From the NCBI GenBank assembly GCA_961205875.1, contig OY540817.1, positions 9,955,001 to 10,019,000 of the forward strand: a DNA stretch of 64,000 bases, given 5' to 3'. Under the pieces are notes generated by a model. It searched no databases. It was not told the origin of the DNA and worked only from the letters and a program-made list of their open reading frames with translations. The DNA comes from Sialis fuliginosa. Lineage: Eukaryota > Arthropoda > Insecta > Megaloptera > Sialidae. The translations under genes were made by a program, and so were the position numbers. Shown one piece after another: positions 1 to 13,570 of the stretch; the first letter of the stretch is position 1, and each line of letters opens with the position of its first letter.

Positions 1-1322
1 AGTAAAAATGGCCGGGCTAACTTGTACTCGAAAAATTATACCATTTTTTTATTGGCGATAACAAATTGTTCTAAGCAGAAAAATTTGAACACAACACTAT
101 ACTTACCAATTATATTTAATATATATATTTTTTAAATTACTGTCATACAATTTTTTAAAATATATAGTAGTAGAAATTATAAACTCATATTTAATTGAAA
201 TATATATATATATATTAAATTTTACATCTATACAATATTATGTACAACACATTTTACCACCTATATACCAAAATAATATAGCCAATAGATAATTACAATT
301 TACAAATATATTAATATGTAATGCAACTCAAGAAAAACTTCATAAATCATAAAAATAAATATTACAGGTGAGCTATAAAAAAACTTGACTTTTATTTGAA
401 AATAATTTTAAAAGGTTATTGGTAAATTGAGGTGGCGTAACCACCTACAGAATGAAAATGAAAAACAAGTGATATCACGAAATCATCTTATGCCCCTCCT
501 TGCCCCGATAAAAGAGATAAAACCGATTAAAAACAAGTACTTAAAACTTTATAATATTATTTAATAAAATTAACGTATCTTTCTCTATTTTTATCCGACC
601 ATTCTACATTTTTTATTAAAATACTCCACATATTCAAAAACCTTTTTTTCCTTTTGCAGGTACCTTTTCCTGACTTGCATCACATATATTTCAAAATATA
701 CCTTAAAAATATTTAACAGTCTATGTTATATTTTGTCATAATAGTTATAAACGCAAAAAAATATATAAAAAAATAAAGAATCGATATAAAATTAGTCAAA
801 TAGGTCAGTCAATAATACATTAATACCAGAATGTTTACTTTAAAATTGAAAATATTGAAAAATATTTTAGATAAAATTTGATGTCTATTTTTAATAACAA
901 AATTTTAATTGTACAAATCTTAGACAAGGAAAGATAAAGGAGAAATAATACATTACCTAGCGTTGTTACCATATCGAGTCATTGGCATATCATTCAGATT
1001 TTAAAATAAATATTAATTGTTTTGAATTATAAAATTAATTAATAATAAATGTTTTATATAATCTTTAAAAGTATTTCAGTGATAATCTCTCATACATACA
1101 AGATTCAATTGTAATTTAAAGCATATTTGCATATTATACATTTTCAACTGACGCCTCTGGGATAATATGCATGGAAATGACGATTGTGGCATTTAAAAAA
1201 AGATGGTCGCTATAAAATTTTGGTAACACTTTTATATTGGTTGTTATGTATCCATAGTCTTTCCTAATCTAAGGTATAAATTATGCTAAAACAAATTCAC
1301 TTTCGTATTGTTCTGAATATGT
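1..1322. other. 3' flank of the cuticle gene, AT-rich
   Basis: No coding exon recognised. It holds the 3' UTR and flank of the minus-strand cuticle gene, a short (TA)n tract near 202-214 and one copy of a 355-bp MITE-like repeat (919-1273), which begins only 50 bases beyond the stop codon and so probably lies within the 3' UTR. Confidence 0.6.
919..1273. mobile_element. MITE-like repeat, copy 1 (355 bp)
   Basis: It is about 90% similar over most of its length to 6404-6777. The ends form imperfect terminal inverted repeats: the left reads CTTAGAcaaGGAAAGA and the reverse complement of the right reads CTTAGAttaGGAAAGA. No ORF and no clear target-site duplication. Family unknown. Confidence 0.7.
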
Positions 1323-3556
1323 TTACCATCCAGCCTGATATTTATAAACTTTGCTATGTTGAAGAACAGTCGTGGCTGGTACAGATATTAAAGGTGCTGC
1401 TGCCACAACTGGAGCTAGTTTATTTTGTTGGACAACAGTCGCAGGTGGAATCGATATAACAGGTGCAGGTACTTGATCTACATTCTCATACTGAAGTCTT
1501 GCAGAATATTCCATGTTTTGATAATCAGATGAAGTGCTGTACAAAACTCTCTGTAGACGACCATCGGGTTGTTGAACGTAATAGAATCCGCGATCGGTAT
1601 TTTTGAATTCAGATCCTGTATTATCTGGCTGGCCATCAGCTTGAGGTTGCTCTTCAACTACCTCTGTATCTTCCACAGTAGCTACTGGTTCTTCAACTTC
1701 AAGACGTCCGTTGCGGAAATTCTGTGTTCTGAAATTACCACTTCTGACAGATTCGCTACCGAATTCGTCAAAGTTTACAGCACGTAATTTTTCACTTCGT
1801 ACGTTTTGGAATCTATTATTTCCACGACGCGGATTCTGGACTCTAAATCGTTGGGTTCTAAATCTTCCATCTCTCAATCTTTGAGTTCTATACATTGCAT
1901 TAGTATTTCCATCAGCAGATAATACTGGCTGTAAAACATTAATTATAAATTATAAATATCTATCTAACATAGGTGCCATGAAATTGATAAGAGATAAAAA
2001 TGAATATAACCTTAATTATTTTTCCTATAACTTTTACTTTAAACATTTTTTTCTAATATGCACGGTTTCAAAAATAATTCACAAAATTTAAAAATTGAGT
2101 AAACTTTCGTTTCTGGTTTTAAGATTTCTCCTACTACAAAATTTTTTTCCGAGGCTTATACAGATCCTAAATATAAAAATCCAGCCTATGTTTTATCGTT
2201 TTTGAGTTACTTCGTTTCCAGACCGACAAACTAACACACAAACATCATGGTGAAAATAGTGAAAATTAATATTTCCATTTCATACATTTATAGTACAAGA
2301 AAGTAAAAATGTTTCACTGTAAAAATAATCAATAATATACACTTACCTCTGGTTCTTCAACTGGAAAATCAGTATTATTTTCATCTACATCTACAACTGG
2401 TGTTGTGGTATCTACTGGAGCACCATTTTGATCTGGAGCGCCATATTGATTACGAGGAATAAACTGATTGTTTTGGTTATCAACATCTGATGCTCCAAAC
2501 TGTCCATTTCCTCCAAAATTACTTGGTTGGTTATTTACTGCATCTTGATTTCCTGGGGTTTCAAACTGATAATCTCTACCATTATTTGGAGCAATTTGTC
2601 CATTGGATCCACTATCCTGAGGTTGACTAACTGGAAATCCTTGATTATTTGGTTGGAAGTTACTTGGAACTTGTTGACTTGTTGGTGTACCAAATTGGTT
2701 ATTCTGGAATCCATTTTGACTAAACTGATTACCTGGTTGAACTCCTTGACTTCTAAATTGATCATCAAAAGACTGTTGTGGTGTAGCATAAGTGTTTTCT
2801 GGAATTTCTTGCCTAGAAGGTGTTTCAAATTGATTAGGTACATCAGGAGCTCCATATCTATTATTAGGGACATTTTGTCTGGCTGGTGTCCCATACTGGT
2901 TATCTGGCACATTTACACTAACTGGTGCGCCATATTGGTTATCCGGCTCATTTACTCTAGCCGGTGTCCCATATTGGTTGTCTGGCACATTTACTCTAGC
3001 CGGTGTCCCATATTGATTATCCGGTAGATTTACACTAGCTGGTGGTCCATAGTTATTACTTGGAACATTTTGTCTAGCGGGTACTTCCACCGGAGCTCCG
3101 TATTCTCTAGCTGGTGTTGGAGGTGGACCGTATTTTTGTTGTGGAACTTGTCTAGCAGGTAATTCGAACGCAGGACCATTTGGTCTCCAGCCCGATGATG
3201 GATATGGAGCATCATCGAAATTTTCAACTCGTAAACTTGGAGGTTGTAATTGCTGGCGGGCAAAATAATTTTGTCTTTGGTTGTAATATCTATTCACAGG
3301 TGATTCTGCGGTCGCTGCACAAACCGCAGCAAGAAAAATTGCCGCGAATAACTGCAAATTAATTTATAATTTTAATACACACATTAAGAAAATAATGTGA
3401 TTTTTCATAAGTGCGAAACAAAAAAAAATTATGCACACCATCGTATAAATTTTACAATAACCGATTTGATTAGTATAAGTATTCGATAATATTAATATTA
3501 ATCGTACGTGCGCTAGAGTTGTACCAATTATGAATATCATATCAACTTACGTTCAT
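1323..3556 (-). CDS. Pro-resilin-like secreted cuticle protein, 3 exons, complete
   Basis: Likely a structural protein secreted into the cuticle. Three exons splice in phase 0: 3556-3551 (Met-Asn only, donor GTAAGT), 3351-2347 (acceptor TTTGCAG, donor GTAAGT) and 1928-1323 (acceptor TTTTACAG, stop TAA), giving 538 aa. The two-codon first exon completes a signal peptide (MNLFAAIFLAAVCAATA, then ES). This short first exon is common in insect cuticle genes. After it comes a Pro/Gln/Asn/Tyr-rich region with about seven degenerate 13-14-residue units around DNQYGTPARVN (roughly residues 105-200), then Gln/Asn-rich sequence. Exon 3 is basic, then acidic, and ends with a YYVQQPDGRLQRVLY-type block (compare the DGRLQRV motif of insect cuticle proteins) followed by Val/Pro/Ala-rich sequence. 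I see no Rebers-Riddiford chitin-binding consensus, so 'pro-resilin-like' refers to composition and repeat style, not a proven resilin. A TATA box lies just upstream. Confidence 0.85.
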
Positions 3557-3638
3557 TTTTAATTGCCCACTAATTGACACGGTGCTATCGGTAACTAATA
3601 TCAGATCCTAATGATAAAAATATAATAGCCATAGCTAG

Positions 3639-3646
3639 CTTATATA
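3639..3646 (-). promoter_or_regulatory. TATA box of the cuticle protein gene
   Basis: On the minus strand the sequence reads GAGTATATAAGCTAG, a strong TATA element about 85-90 bases before the ATG at 3556. A start site about 30 bases downstream would give a 5' leader of about 55 bases, which fits a compact, stage-specific cuticle gene. No other candidate lies closer to the start codon. Confidence 0.6.
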
Positions 3647-4789
3647 CTCATCTCATTATCATTCCAACAATGGTGAAGAGTGTGCCTGATTTAAATGAAA
3701 ACCTTGCAATATAATCGTCAGTGCCCAACGTCGATGATCCCGTGAATGTAAAGTGGTCACTTTCATAATGTTCTTGTGGTCAACTTTAAATTACTCTGCA
3801 AATATTAACTATGTGCGAAAAATATTAAATGCCCTTAATGACAAATGTTGCTCGGTTATTTCGGTTTGGTATTTGGTCTAATAAAAACGAAAGTGTATTG
3901 ACTTGGCTTTTTACTTTCTCATAACGGGAAGTAATAATGTATTTTGAATGTAAATTGTCTATTGTTTATGAAAAATGGTTTGGTATGGAAGGGTCAATAG
4001 TTTTGGTGTTATATAATGGTTTTAATTGAACTGTAAGATTTGTATACTATTTTAAGAATTTGTTGAAATATAGTCATTACAAGAATTATTTATACATAAA
4101 CTATACAAAGTCAAATATCGTACAAACGGGTTAATATATCTAAAAAATGTTTGAATATAAATTTTAGATCATATTATTCACAAAATTTAACCAAAACAAG
4201 TTTCTATATTATACAGATAATTCAAGACTGACGTGCTACACTATATAACGCCAAAAACTATTCCCCTTATTTGATTTCATATTTTAAATAAAAAAATATC
4301 AACGACTCATGACATTTGTAAAATAAGTTTTAATATTATTATTAGAATTCTAGGATTTCGTTAATATTTTTCTCATAAATTCTTGGAGAAAACATATAAA
4401 TAAAAATCGAAAGTCCATTCATAATCTTATTTTTAAACATCAACAATACATTTTCGTAAATTATAAAATATCACATTTTCCAATATATTCTTGAATATAT
4501 AAACTCATAATTCAAAAGCTTTCTTTTTGTTATAAAACTGCTATTGTCAAGTTTCTAGGAAGTTTCATTCTGATAATTCTGAAAAAGAATAGAATACCAA
4601 TTCAAATGTCTGCAAAAACTCTGTAACAATTATCATTTTGTTATATTAAATCAATGATTTGTTGCTATTTATAACTAAACGTGCATAAATAACAAAAAAA
4701 AAAACGATGCGAATATATTTAAGTACTTTCAATATTGATACATATTATAAAATGCAACGTCTTTCTATCTGTCCATTAGTGCACTTATC

Positions 4790-5066
4790 GATTTACGTGT
4801 TTTTTGTGTTTTTTTTTGTCCAGATTTTAGTATATGTTTTGTTACGTTAGGTAACATAAGGAATAAGCAGGACGATCATAGTAAATCATGTTGGAAAAAA
4901 GTTTGCTGTTAGTGCGCTCTTCCACACGCTGCCTAAACCGTTAAATATTGAACAATATAATGTTGTAAAGAATTGTGTAGAATAAAAAAATCTAAAATAA
5001 ACTCCGTGATATGATAAATCTAACTTTTATATTTAAGCAAACGAAGCCGCGGACACAGATAGTTTG
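4790..5066. repeat. RTE-like LINE/SINE tail copy, about 275 bp
   Basis: Shares successive blocks with 9540-9790: TTTTGTTACGTTAGGTAACA, GTAAATCATGTTGGAAAAAA, CCGTTAAATATTGAACAAT and a terminal (A)GCgAACGAAGCCGCGGACA-like end. Tails of the form GCGAAGCCGCGGGCACAGCTAGT are typical of insect RTE-type retroposons. 5'-truncated and non-coding. Confidence 0.6.
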
Positions 5067-6403
5067 TATATATTTTTGAAATCAGCTCAACATGACGAGT
5101 ATCAAAATTATGGCTTAATTTTGGTGACGTAATTTTGTAAATCTCTGCGAGTAACATTTCTTAGAGATTAATCATATTCTTCAAGTCAAAAGTCAAAAAA
5201 ATATACTTATGTTAGTAAAATAAAATAAAAGTTAATACCTAATTTGATACTAATAAAAATTTCATATCTCTGTTTTTATAAAAGATTCAAAATTTGTATT
5301 GGTGGCTAAAATTAGCATACAGTTTATGTACTACTATTTTTATTTTACTAAAACCATTTCATTTTTTAATTTTAGTTTTTTCTGCGTCTTAATAAATCAA
5401 ACTAGTATTCTAATATCTAGGTTAGTATTTCTTCTCGAGAATTCTTTATTACGAAAAATGTACTTTAAGTTTTTCTCGTTTCATGAGAAATTGATGTAAA
5501 ATGTGTTTATTTCTGAGTTTATTTTTTTACATTATTAACTAATACTCAAATAATGTAAATTGAATTTTCGATTTCATTAGACGCGGTGCTTCTAAAAAAT
5601 ATAATATTAATTAAAAATGAAAACATATTATACATAAAATGATATCTGGGTACTTTAATGCTAAAATGACTTACAATTAGATCTAACAGTTGCAATCTAC
5701 AACACTGTTTGATAATAAATAATAAATAACTTTTAATAGACGCCGTGTTAACTCACAACCGCTCAAAATGGGTATCACGTACTGTAACCTAGATTAGTCA
5801 TTCTACGCACTCATTATTTTTAGAATCGTTGGTCAATCGAATGCACGTATTGTTTAAAAAATGTACTGACCTTCGACTCACTTATTTTACTTTACTATAC
5901 TGTACGATTGCATAATTCCAGTTTCGGGATTTTTTATTGACGAGGACATGGACGTACTTAAGTATCATTTAAGCTTATGGACTTAGAATTTATATTATAT
6001 TATTGATATTGTATGTAAATTAAAATGCATTTCGTTATCTTGTGGTTTTATGATTATTGGGGTTGATTTTTTTGTAATATACGTGATGATTTTATTGATA
6101 TGTGTTAATAAGATATTGATTCATATTTCTGAAAGCTGTTTAGAAGTAAATTTAAACAAATATAAAATGTATTTTTTTCGAAAAGGGTTTTACATAGAAA
6201 TCTGAGACAGATATCATTTTTCATGGGTTTTGTCTTATTTTTGGTCATTTGACCTTTAATAAGGCCAGCAATTTGTATTATTTTACATGTCGTTGGAAAA
6301 CTGATTTTATACTTATTGTTAGAATGAATCTGAATAAAATTTAATTCAGTTCAAATCAACTAGATATATTTTATCTTCAATTCTGAGGTTTCTTGTCTAG
6401 GTT

Positions 6404-6777
6404 CTTAGACAAGTAAAGATAAAGGAGAAATAACACATTACCTAGCGTTGTTGCCATATCGAGTCATTGGCGTATCATTCAGATTTTAAAATAAATATGA
6501 ATTGTTTTGAATTATAAAATTAATTAATAATAAATGTTTTATATTGTCTTTAAAAATATTTCAGTGTTAATTGATTAACAGATAAATATCTTTTTGGAAT
6601 TATCATCTCTCATACATACTTAATTCAATTGTAATTTAAAGCATATAAATTTTCAACTGCCGCCTCTGGGATAATATGCATGGAAATGGTGAAACTGACA
6701 TTTAAGAAAAGATGGTAACAGTTTCATATACGAACTAGCATTGGTTGTTATGTATCCATAGTCTTTCCTAATCTAAG
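6404..6777. mobile_element. MITE-like repeat, copy 2 (374 bp)
   Basis: Second, same-orientation copy of the repeat at 919-1273, with the same termini. It carries about 30 extra bases (near 6565-6600) relative to copy 1, the main length difference. A third, partial copy in opposite orientation shows only the terminus at 32856-32905. Confidence 0.7.
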
Positions 6778-7867
6778 TGTTACTGTTTTATAAAAAAAGT
6801 GATCTCAAGAATTGGAGATAAATATCTTTGATTTGAACAACTTCAGTATAAAATCAAATTGAAAAAATACAAAGTTAATCCTTTTGACGATTCAATAACG
6901 ATTCCTAAATAAAGCAGTCAATCGAAGCTAGGGTATCCTATATAATTTACGATAATTGTTTTTTTATTTAAAAAAAAAACAATTTTTTTTAATTTCAAAG
7001 TAAAAAACAGTTTTAATGTATTTGCAAAAAATTCAAACAATAGCAAATAATTTAAAATAACGTTATCCTTTATTCCAAAAGTTAAAAAAAACATCTAAAA
7101 ATCTCAATATGAAAATGCACAAAACAATATTCAATATTAAAATACAACAAATGTACCCATTATTAAAAAAAAACCTTATCCCAAAACCACCAGCATCGGT
7201 ATTAATAACAACAACGAAGAAAATTCCTCCACGCACAACACAACAACAAGCAATTTACGTTAAACCTTATTATCCTCGATCGCATATTACCGACATCAAT
7301 TACAATCTTATCTGCGAATCTAAAAACACGCAACAAAGCTGCCGTTCATGAGAACAGAATCAATCAATACACCACAAGAAATCCTTCGCGGAGGGGTGTA
7401 TAACAGACCATGAACGAGTATTGCCGTGAAATAGACTTCAAATTGATCCCCTGGGCATGGGAACGATACCGCCGCCGGCACTGTTATCAGCTCTCCAACC
7501 TGTGACCCCTGCGGAGGGAACAACTAGGTACACACACACACAATACAGTGGCGTCACGACATGATGTAACCCGCCACGGGGGTGCGAGATTCTTACGTTG
7601 TTTGTTTGTGCAATACATACGCATTTTTTCTTACGGTATTGATGTTTTTTTAATTAATGTTGGAATGTAAATATTTTATTGTTTAATGCGAAGCTGGGAA
7701 GCGTGGATATATTATTTGGTAGTACTAGGTCGTAACTTTCATTGAGAGCATTTTACAGGAGTTAAAAATAAAACAGATTTGTTAAATCAAACGTTATTGA
7801 GATATTTAAAATCATTCTTGGTAAAATTAAATATATGTCACAATTTTACTCTAAATTAAAATAACAT

Positions 7868-7985
7868 ATAAAGCTAGTTACTAGCGGACCCGTCCCAGCT
7901 TCGCACAAGAGTTAATATTTCACCCCCTGTCACATATGGAGGGTTGTAATTGTTGTTTTAGCTGACCCGGAAAACGTTGTTCCAC
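7868..7985. repeat. Reverse-oriented RTE-like tail fragment
   Basis: Begins GCTAGTTACTAGCGGACCCG and continues CCCAGCTTCGCACAAGAGTTAA, the reverse-strand view of an insect RTE-like tail, followed by a CACCCCCTGTCACATATGGAGG block. The related forward-strand block AACAGGGGGTGAAAA occurs at about 27380-27396. Confidence 0.5.
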
Positions 7986-9539
7986 TCAAAAATAATTTGT
8001 TTAAAAATCAGATTATAAATACATATTTTCGTAAATATTTCAACCCCAGTGGCACCTACCGGGTCTAAAAAAAAAATAATAACCTAACGGAGCAGCAAAC
8101 AAACATATGGTGTGAATATGGTTTCGATACATCCAGTGGGTTAGGCCTGATGAGGACACATACATACGCACCAACGTTTTTTATAATTAAGATTATTGAG
8201 TTGAATTGTCTGTTTCTATCAAATCTTGTAATCAATTTTTCACCCATTTTCCGTTGTCTGAAATGTTGTATACTTACGTATTCTCGTTGACAATACAAGA
8301 ATTGGTCATTTACAAAACTTATTTATATTTTAAAAATAAAATTCAATTGCTCAATTCAAATAGAGCAATCCCGCCAGAAAGAACTGAATCTTCACCATCC
8401 TCAAAAAATATTTAAAAATAGTTTTTCTAAGAATGTACTAAAAAGTATATTCTAATATATTTTTAAACAGATTTTTAATTAGATGTAAAATTTTATAACA
8501 ATTGTAATAATTGCCTACAAAAATTATGTTTATTATATTCGCAAATTTCCTTGGAAATTATTTAGGTAATAGATTAAACTAATAAACGTTATAATATAAA
8601 AGACTCTAAAAAGAAATGCATAAAAAATTTCAAATATTAATATACAGTCAATACCAATGTACAAATATGTATGCTCTATGTCTATAAAACGTTATTTTTT
8701 TTGTCTAATTTAAAAATTTTGCCAGTGTGTTTATTTGCTACGGTTTGATACATCATTCGAAAGAATTAGTTTGGCCATAATAAATTGAATCAAGTCTTTT
8801 GATTTCGAAATAAATGCGGGTAAAGCCGCGAGAAATATTTAATTATAAATAAATCTAACAATAAAGTATAAGTAATCCATAAAAAATCTCAATTATAATT
8901 TAAAATAAGTAAATTAGGTGTCAGTAAATTAAAAAAAATTACACTATTAGCATCCTTACAAAATAATGCAAGCAAAACAAAACAAAAAAGGGTGAACTCA
9001 TGTAAAGTGGATCTAGTTACCACTGCATCTAATCCCAACCACTCATTTTCCAATCATCCTCACCCACAGCTCCCTAAAATCCCGAAACCATAAAATTCCA
9101 ATAACAACGCCACTGAATTTACCCCTTGAGTCTGCCCCTCGACACAGAATTACGTTTAAATCTCATTAAAATCAGTTGTGGATACTTCATTATTCCCAAA
9201 CCGCCCTTAGGCCGGGCGCGCTCACGGTTTTACCCCTTCTCTCTCGCACTCCTTATTCCATCACGATTTCACAATTCTGCATCTCGCCAATATCACGGAC
9301 CTTTTGTGCATCGTGCAAATAGAAAGCCAAGGAAAATGCGTTTTTACATTTTCTATGGAAAATACAGGGACCTTTTTATTTTCTTATTGGTGGTCCACAA
9401 TCATATAAGTGTACAAATGCTGAAGTCATAAAAATTGTTAATAAAAATATGTCAATGGTGTAAATTCAAACAAAAATTGTTTTTTTGGAATTAATTATAT
9501 ATTATTATTATTTTTTAATTTTATTATTTTCTTTGGCCA

Positions 9540-9790
9540 GGTTTCAATATATATTTTGTTACGTTAGATAACATAAGAAATAAGAAGTGACGATATTAGT
9601 AAATCACGTCGGAAAAAAGTTTGCCACAAGCTCAATCTTTTGCAATAAACCGTTAAATATTGAACAATGTAAAAAATAATAAATAACTGTGTAGAATAGA
9701 AAGATCTAAAAGAAATTTCTTTAACTCCGCGATACCATATATCTCACTTTTATATTTAAGCGAGCGAATTCACGGGCACAGCTAGTCTTA
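9540..9790. repeat. RTE-like LINE/SINE tail copy, about 250 bp
   Basis: Same family and orientation as 4790-5066, ending in GAATTCACGGGCACAGCTAGT at about 9765-9786, close to the usual insect RTE tail. No ORF. Several small gaps distinguish it from the other copy. Confidence 0.6.
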
Positions 9791-12700
9791 GACACATAAT
9801 AAAGATACTGTCTTATGTTAGATAAATGTACATTGATAAATTGGGGTAAAAGAGGAATTTAATTTTTTTTTTTTTTTAAGTTTATAAATGTTGACAACAT
9901 CATAAACTCATGCTTATCGTAAATTTTATGCTTCAGTAAAAATATTTAAGTCAAAAAAAAATCAATAAATAAATAAAATAGAAATAAGTATAAAGTATTA
10001 TTAATAACTAAAACGGTATACACATAAATAATATATAGACTATAGTACATAAAAAACTGCAATAATATATTCTCCTATTATATAAAATTTACTTTTTTCG
10101 CTTATGATTATTCGGTGATTAGTATTTTTCTGAACATAAATTATTATATTGTTTAATATAAAACCCCAATGTGTTTTACTCACATCCAACCACTGCATTT
10201 CATTTATCTTGTATGTGTGCCTTTTACGACAATCGGTGTTGTCGCAGCGAAAAGACGGACATAGCGTTTATAGTTTGCTTGTGTTTTATGTTCTATTAAA
10301 ATACTCTCTATGCGTTGGAAGAAACGTCATTAGATATTCATTATTCATACGAGAGATCTTTAGGTTTAAGTATGTACATATGTGAGATACTCGTCGCCAT
10401 TAATTATTACACTCCGTCACACATAGAGAATATAGTTTCACAGATATAACGTTTTTATTTTATTACTTTAACTGCGATACATGCAAATATTTGCTGTACA
10501 TATTACGATAAACTTGCTTGATTCAAATTTACCATTAGTTTTAAATTTTTGGTAATATTTAGTAACTAAAAATAAATTCATTGTCAAATATGGTTTTTTA
10601 TGTGATTCGTAAAAAATAACTTTTAATCCTTGGCACTTTACAGAAACGGTGTACGTCAGCGCTTCGACCTTGCAAATCTATTATATATGTGATTCAATAA
10701 AAAAAAACACCGCTGCGTTTCGATGCAGCTAAAATGCCACTTGTATTGAGGCTTTATGTATAAAATACATATAGTATAATTAAGTATCTAAACTGTGTCT
10801 TTCTGTCTCAAAAACGATAAATCATATTAACGATGAAATTTTATATTTAAAATTTAAGAAAAACCTATAATTTTTGAAAACAGTCTTACAACTGGAAAAA
10901 ATATTTTAGGTAAAATTATAAAAAATATTATTATATATAATTTGTCCAATATGTTTGTCCTCTTAATATCATAGTAATTTCCAACTTTCTTTAAATCACA
11001 ATAATTTGTTGCTCTCATCTATTTTTACATTTAAATGTTTGTTTAGTTTCAATAAACCTTCTAAAATATTTACTATCTCATAACAGATCGACCTAAATAA
11101 ATCCACAAAAATCAACAAAAGAACCCATACCTAAGTAAACAGTTTAATAGCTGTGAGTGAGTCTGTTAATAATTAATAAATAGAACGAATCATTTAAAAG
11201 TAAACATCTCTTATAAAGACATGTACAATTAGGTACTTATAGAAAGAGACGCCTGGGGGTTGGGTTTAACTCTTTTAACTCACCGCACTTTGTATTTGTC
11301 TGTCTGTCGGTGTGTAAATGTAAAGGGTGTGTATTGTGTATATACTTACAAGGAGTTGGGAAATTTTATTAAACTTTATTTAACTTGGATTTTTCTTTTA
11401 TATTAACTTGAGGGGAGGTAAAATTGAAATGATGATGTACTCTAAAATTTTAATTAATAAAAAATAATCGGTCACTATTTTAACAATCTAACATTTGAAA
11501 AAAAAATTTTGATTGAAAAATAACTACACTTGCCACCATAAGACTTTCTTATATGTATATGGATACAGAAATGAATATTTCGAAAATACTTCATTATATC
11601 GAAAAAATATCAAGATAATATTATTTACAACTTCTATCTAAAATATTTTTTCTCTTACGTAAGTATACCTACCGTTTCAAAAATAATTAGAAAAGTTCAA
11701 AAATTGATATTTTCAAAAATACTAGTGGTATGTATGTATGCATATCATATATTGTAAGTTTCACTGTTTTGGTTGTATATCGTTTACAGATCGACTGTCA
11801 GACATACAGATATATGCCACATGGTCGTACTTGAAAACATGTAATTTCTGAATTAGCTAGAAATCATTAATTGAAATTGATATTGCTGATTTTTCTGTCA
11901 TCAATTCATACCTATCTAAGTATACTAAAACTCCAAAGATTTTGATAATTGCATTGTTGATGTATTCAGTCCAATACTCGAAAATAAGTATGATTTCAAA
12001 CCCATTCGAATTAAAATAATCTTACTGCAACGCAAAATCTTAACAAAAGCGATCTGTTTCATATATGCAATGCTGGTCACGATTGGGTTAAGGCAGTTTT
12101 GATTCGTATACGTTGTTAAATCGAAGTAAGATAAATGCCGTAATGGCGCCATTTTCGATTCGAATCACTATTCTTTTAGTGAAATTAAGAATGACTAATT
12201 CAATTAATGAAATAAATACTAATTCAGGTTTAGAGAGTACTCTTAAATATTACTCTTAAAAAATGTATATTGCCTTAAGCTTGAAATAATTAAAAAAACA
12301 AATATACTAATATATACAAAATCGTCAAATTGGCACTACAATTTTAATTTTTGTTTAAAATACATATGAATTCCTGTTTGCATAATAATATTGTCTAAAA
12401 TTACATTTTGATTTCAGAATAAAACACGATATCTGTATGTAAACATGATTATGTCATCTAATACGATCTATAATAATAATACATATAGTACATATATTGT
12501 AATTATGTTATGTAATCAACGGACATGGCATGGATACTGCTGTTATTTGTACGTATGCAGCATACATTAGTAGGTAATGTAGTGTGTTTTTGTATCAGCA
12601 GGAGTATCTATTCACACGGCCAGTTACCCATACCGTTGTACACAATAAGTTAACTTATTTTACCAACTTTTTTATTTTATTTTTTTTTTAATTTTAAACT

Positions 12701-13309
12701 AAATAATGTACAGTTACAAACAAACACATCAAATCATTAGGTGCAGGAAATATTAAGTTATGTTTAAAAAATGTTATATTGGTGAACATTTATTTATACA
12801 ATAATTCGGTAATTTAGCGATTTTTTGTTCAGATATCATTAAATTACAATATGTTTTAAAGTATTTCTCGAAAAAATACAGATAGGCCAAAGACAAGAAC
12901 TATTATTAACTAATATTATCTATTATTTTTTAATACAATGAGCTATTTTTTAAATATTCGATTCCGTACACAATCTAAGTGTCTTAAAGCCATAGTTATT
13001 TATATTAAAAATTTTTGTTCAGATGTAGTCATAAAACGTTAAAAATTTAAAAAGTACACAAATGATTAAAATTAGCAATTGAAAATAAATAAATTATATT
13101 AAATTTAAAAAATACAAAGGATGTTTTCCCGTAACTGAAAGGTTAATATTTTCAAGGTGATCATATTTTTTTCTTCAGGCAATAGTTTAATAAGCCCTAA
13201 CATTGTACAAATTCGTAATAATTTATTTAATTATAAGTTACAAATATAATAATGTAATAATAATGCAATTTGTAAGAATGAACGTATTACATACATAAAT
13301 AAAATAAAT

Positions 13310-13570
13310 AAATAAAAACAACCAAACCATTTATCTTTGTGTTAAATATATCGTACAACAAACCGAAGCTCCATTTATCGAGCACAGTAATACAATGCGG
13401 TATTAAAACGCGGATCCAACAACAATTCCGATAATCTTCTCAACGATTTATAAGCCAGAACCAAGTTGAGAATCAAATCCCGACCGGCTATGATGAAATC
13501 ATCGTCACAGAAGGATTAAAACGCTATATGGAAGAGCTTTGTACTATAAACATAGTAAGCTTTGGAAATC
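13310..13570 (+). pseudogene. Possible decayed coding fragment, origin unknown
   Basis: One frame stays open from about 13355 to 13615 apart from a single TAA at about 13431, unusual in this AT-rich tract. From 13459 to 13554 it reads a plausible 32-codon peptide (NQVENQIPTGYDEIIVTEG, then LKRYMEELCTINI), followed by a good donor-like GTAAGC. The preceding CCAG could serve as a weak acceptor. I do not recognise the peptide. It could be an exon of an unidentified gene, a remnant of a transposon ORF, or chance. Confidence 0.25.

Noticed and set aside
2329..2346. Extension of cuticle exon 2 past EEPE to a stop
   Set aside because: GAG|GTAAGT is a strong donor, and exon 3 continues in the same phase with a coherent C-terminal domain.
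2527..3027. 166-codon plus-strand ORF opposite the cuticle gene
   Set aside because: Antisense shadow of the tandem repeat coding region; its own repeats mirror the minus-strand repeats.
7545..7600. CAGTGGCGTCACGACATG, a hAT-like terminus
   Set aside because: No matching inverted end or 8-bp duplication found nearby.
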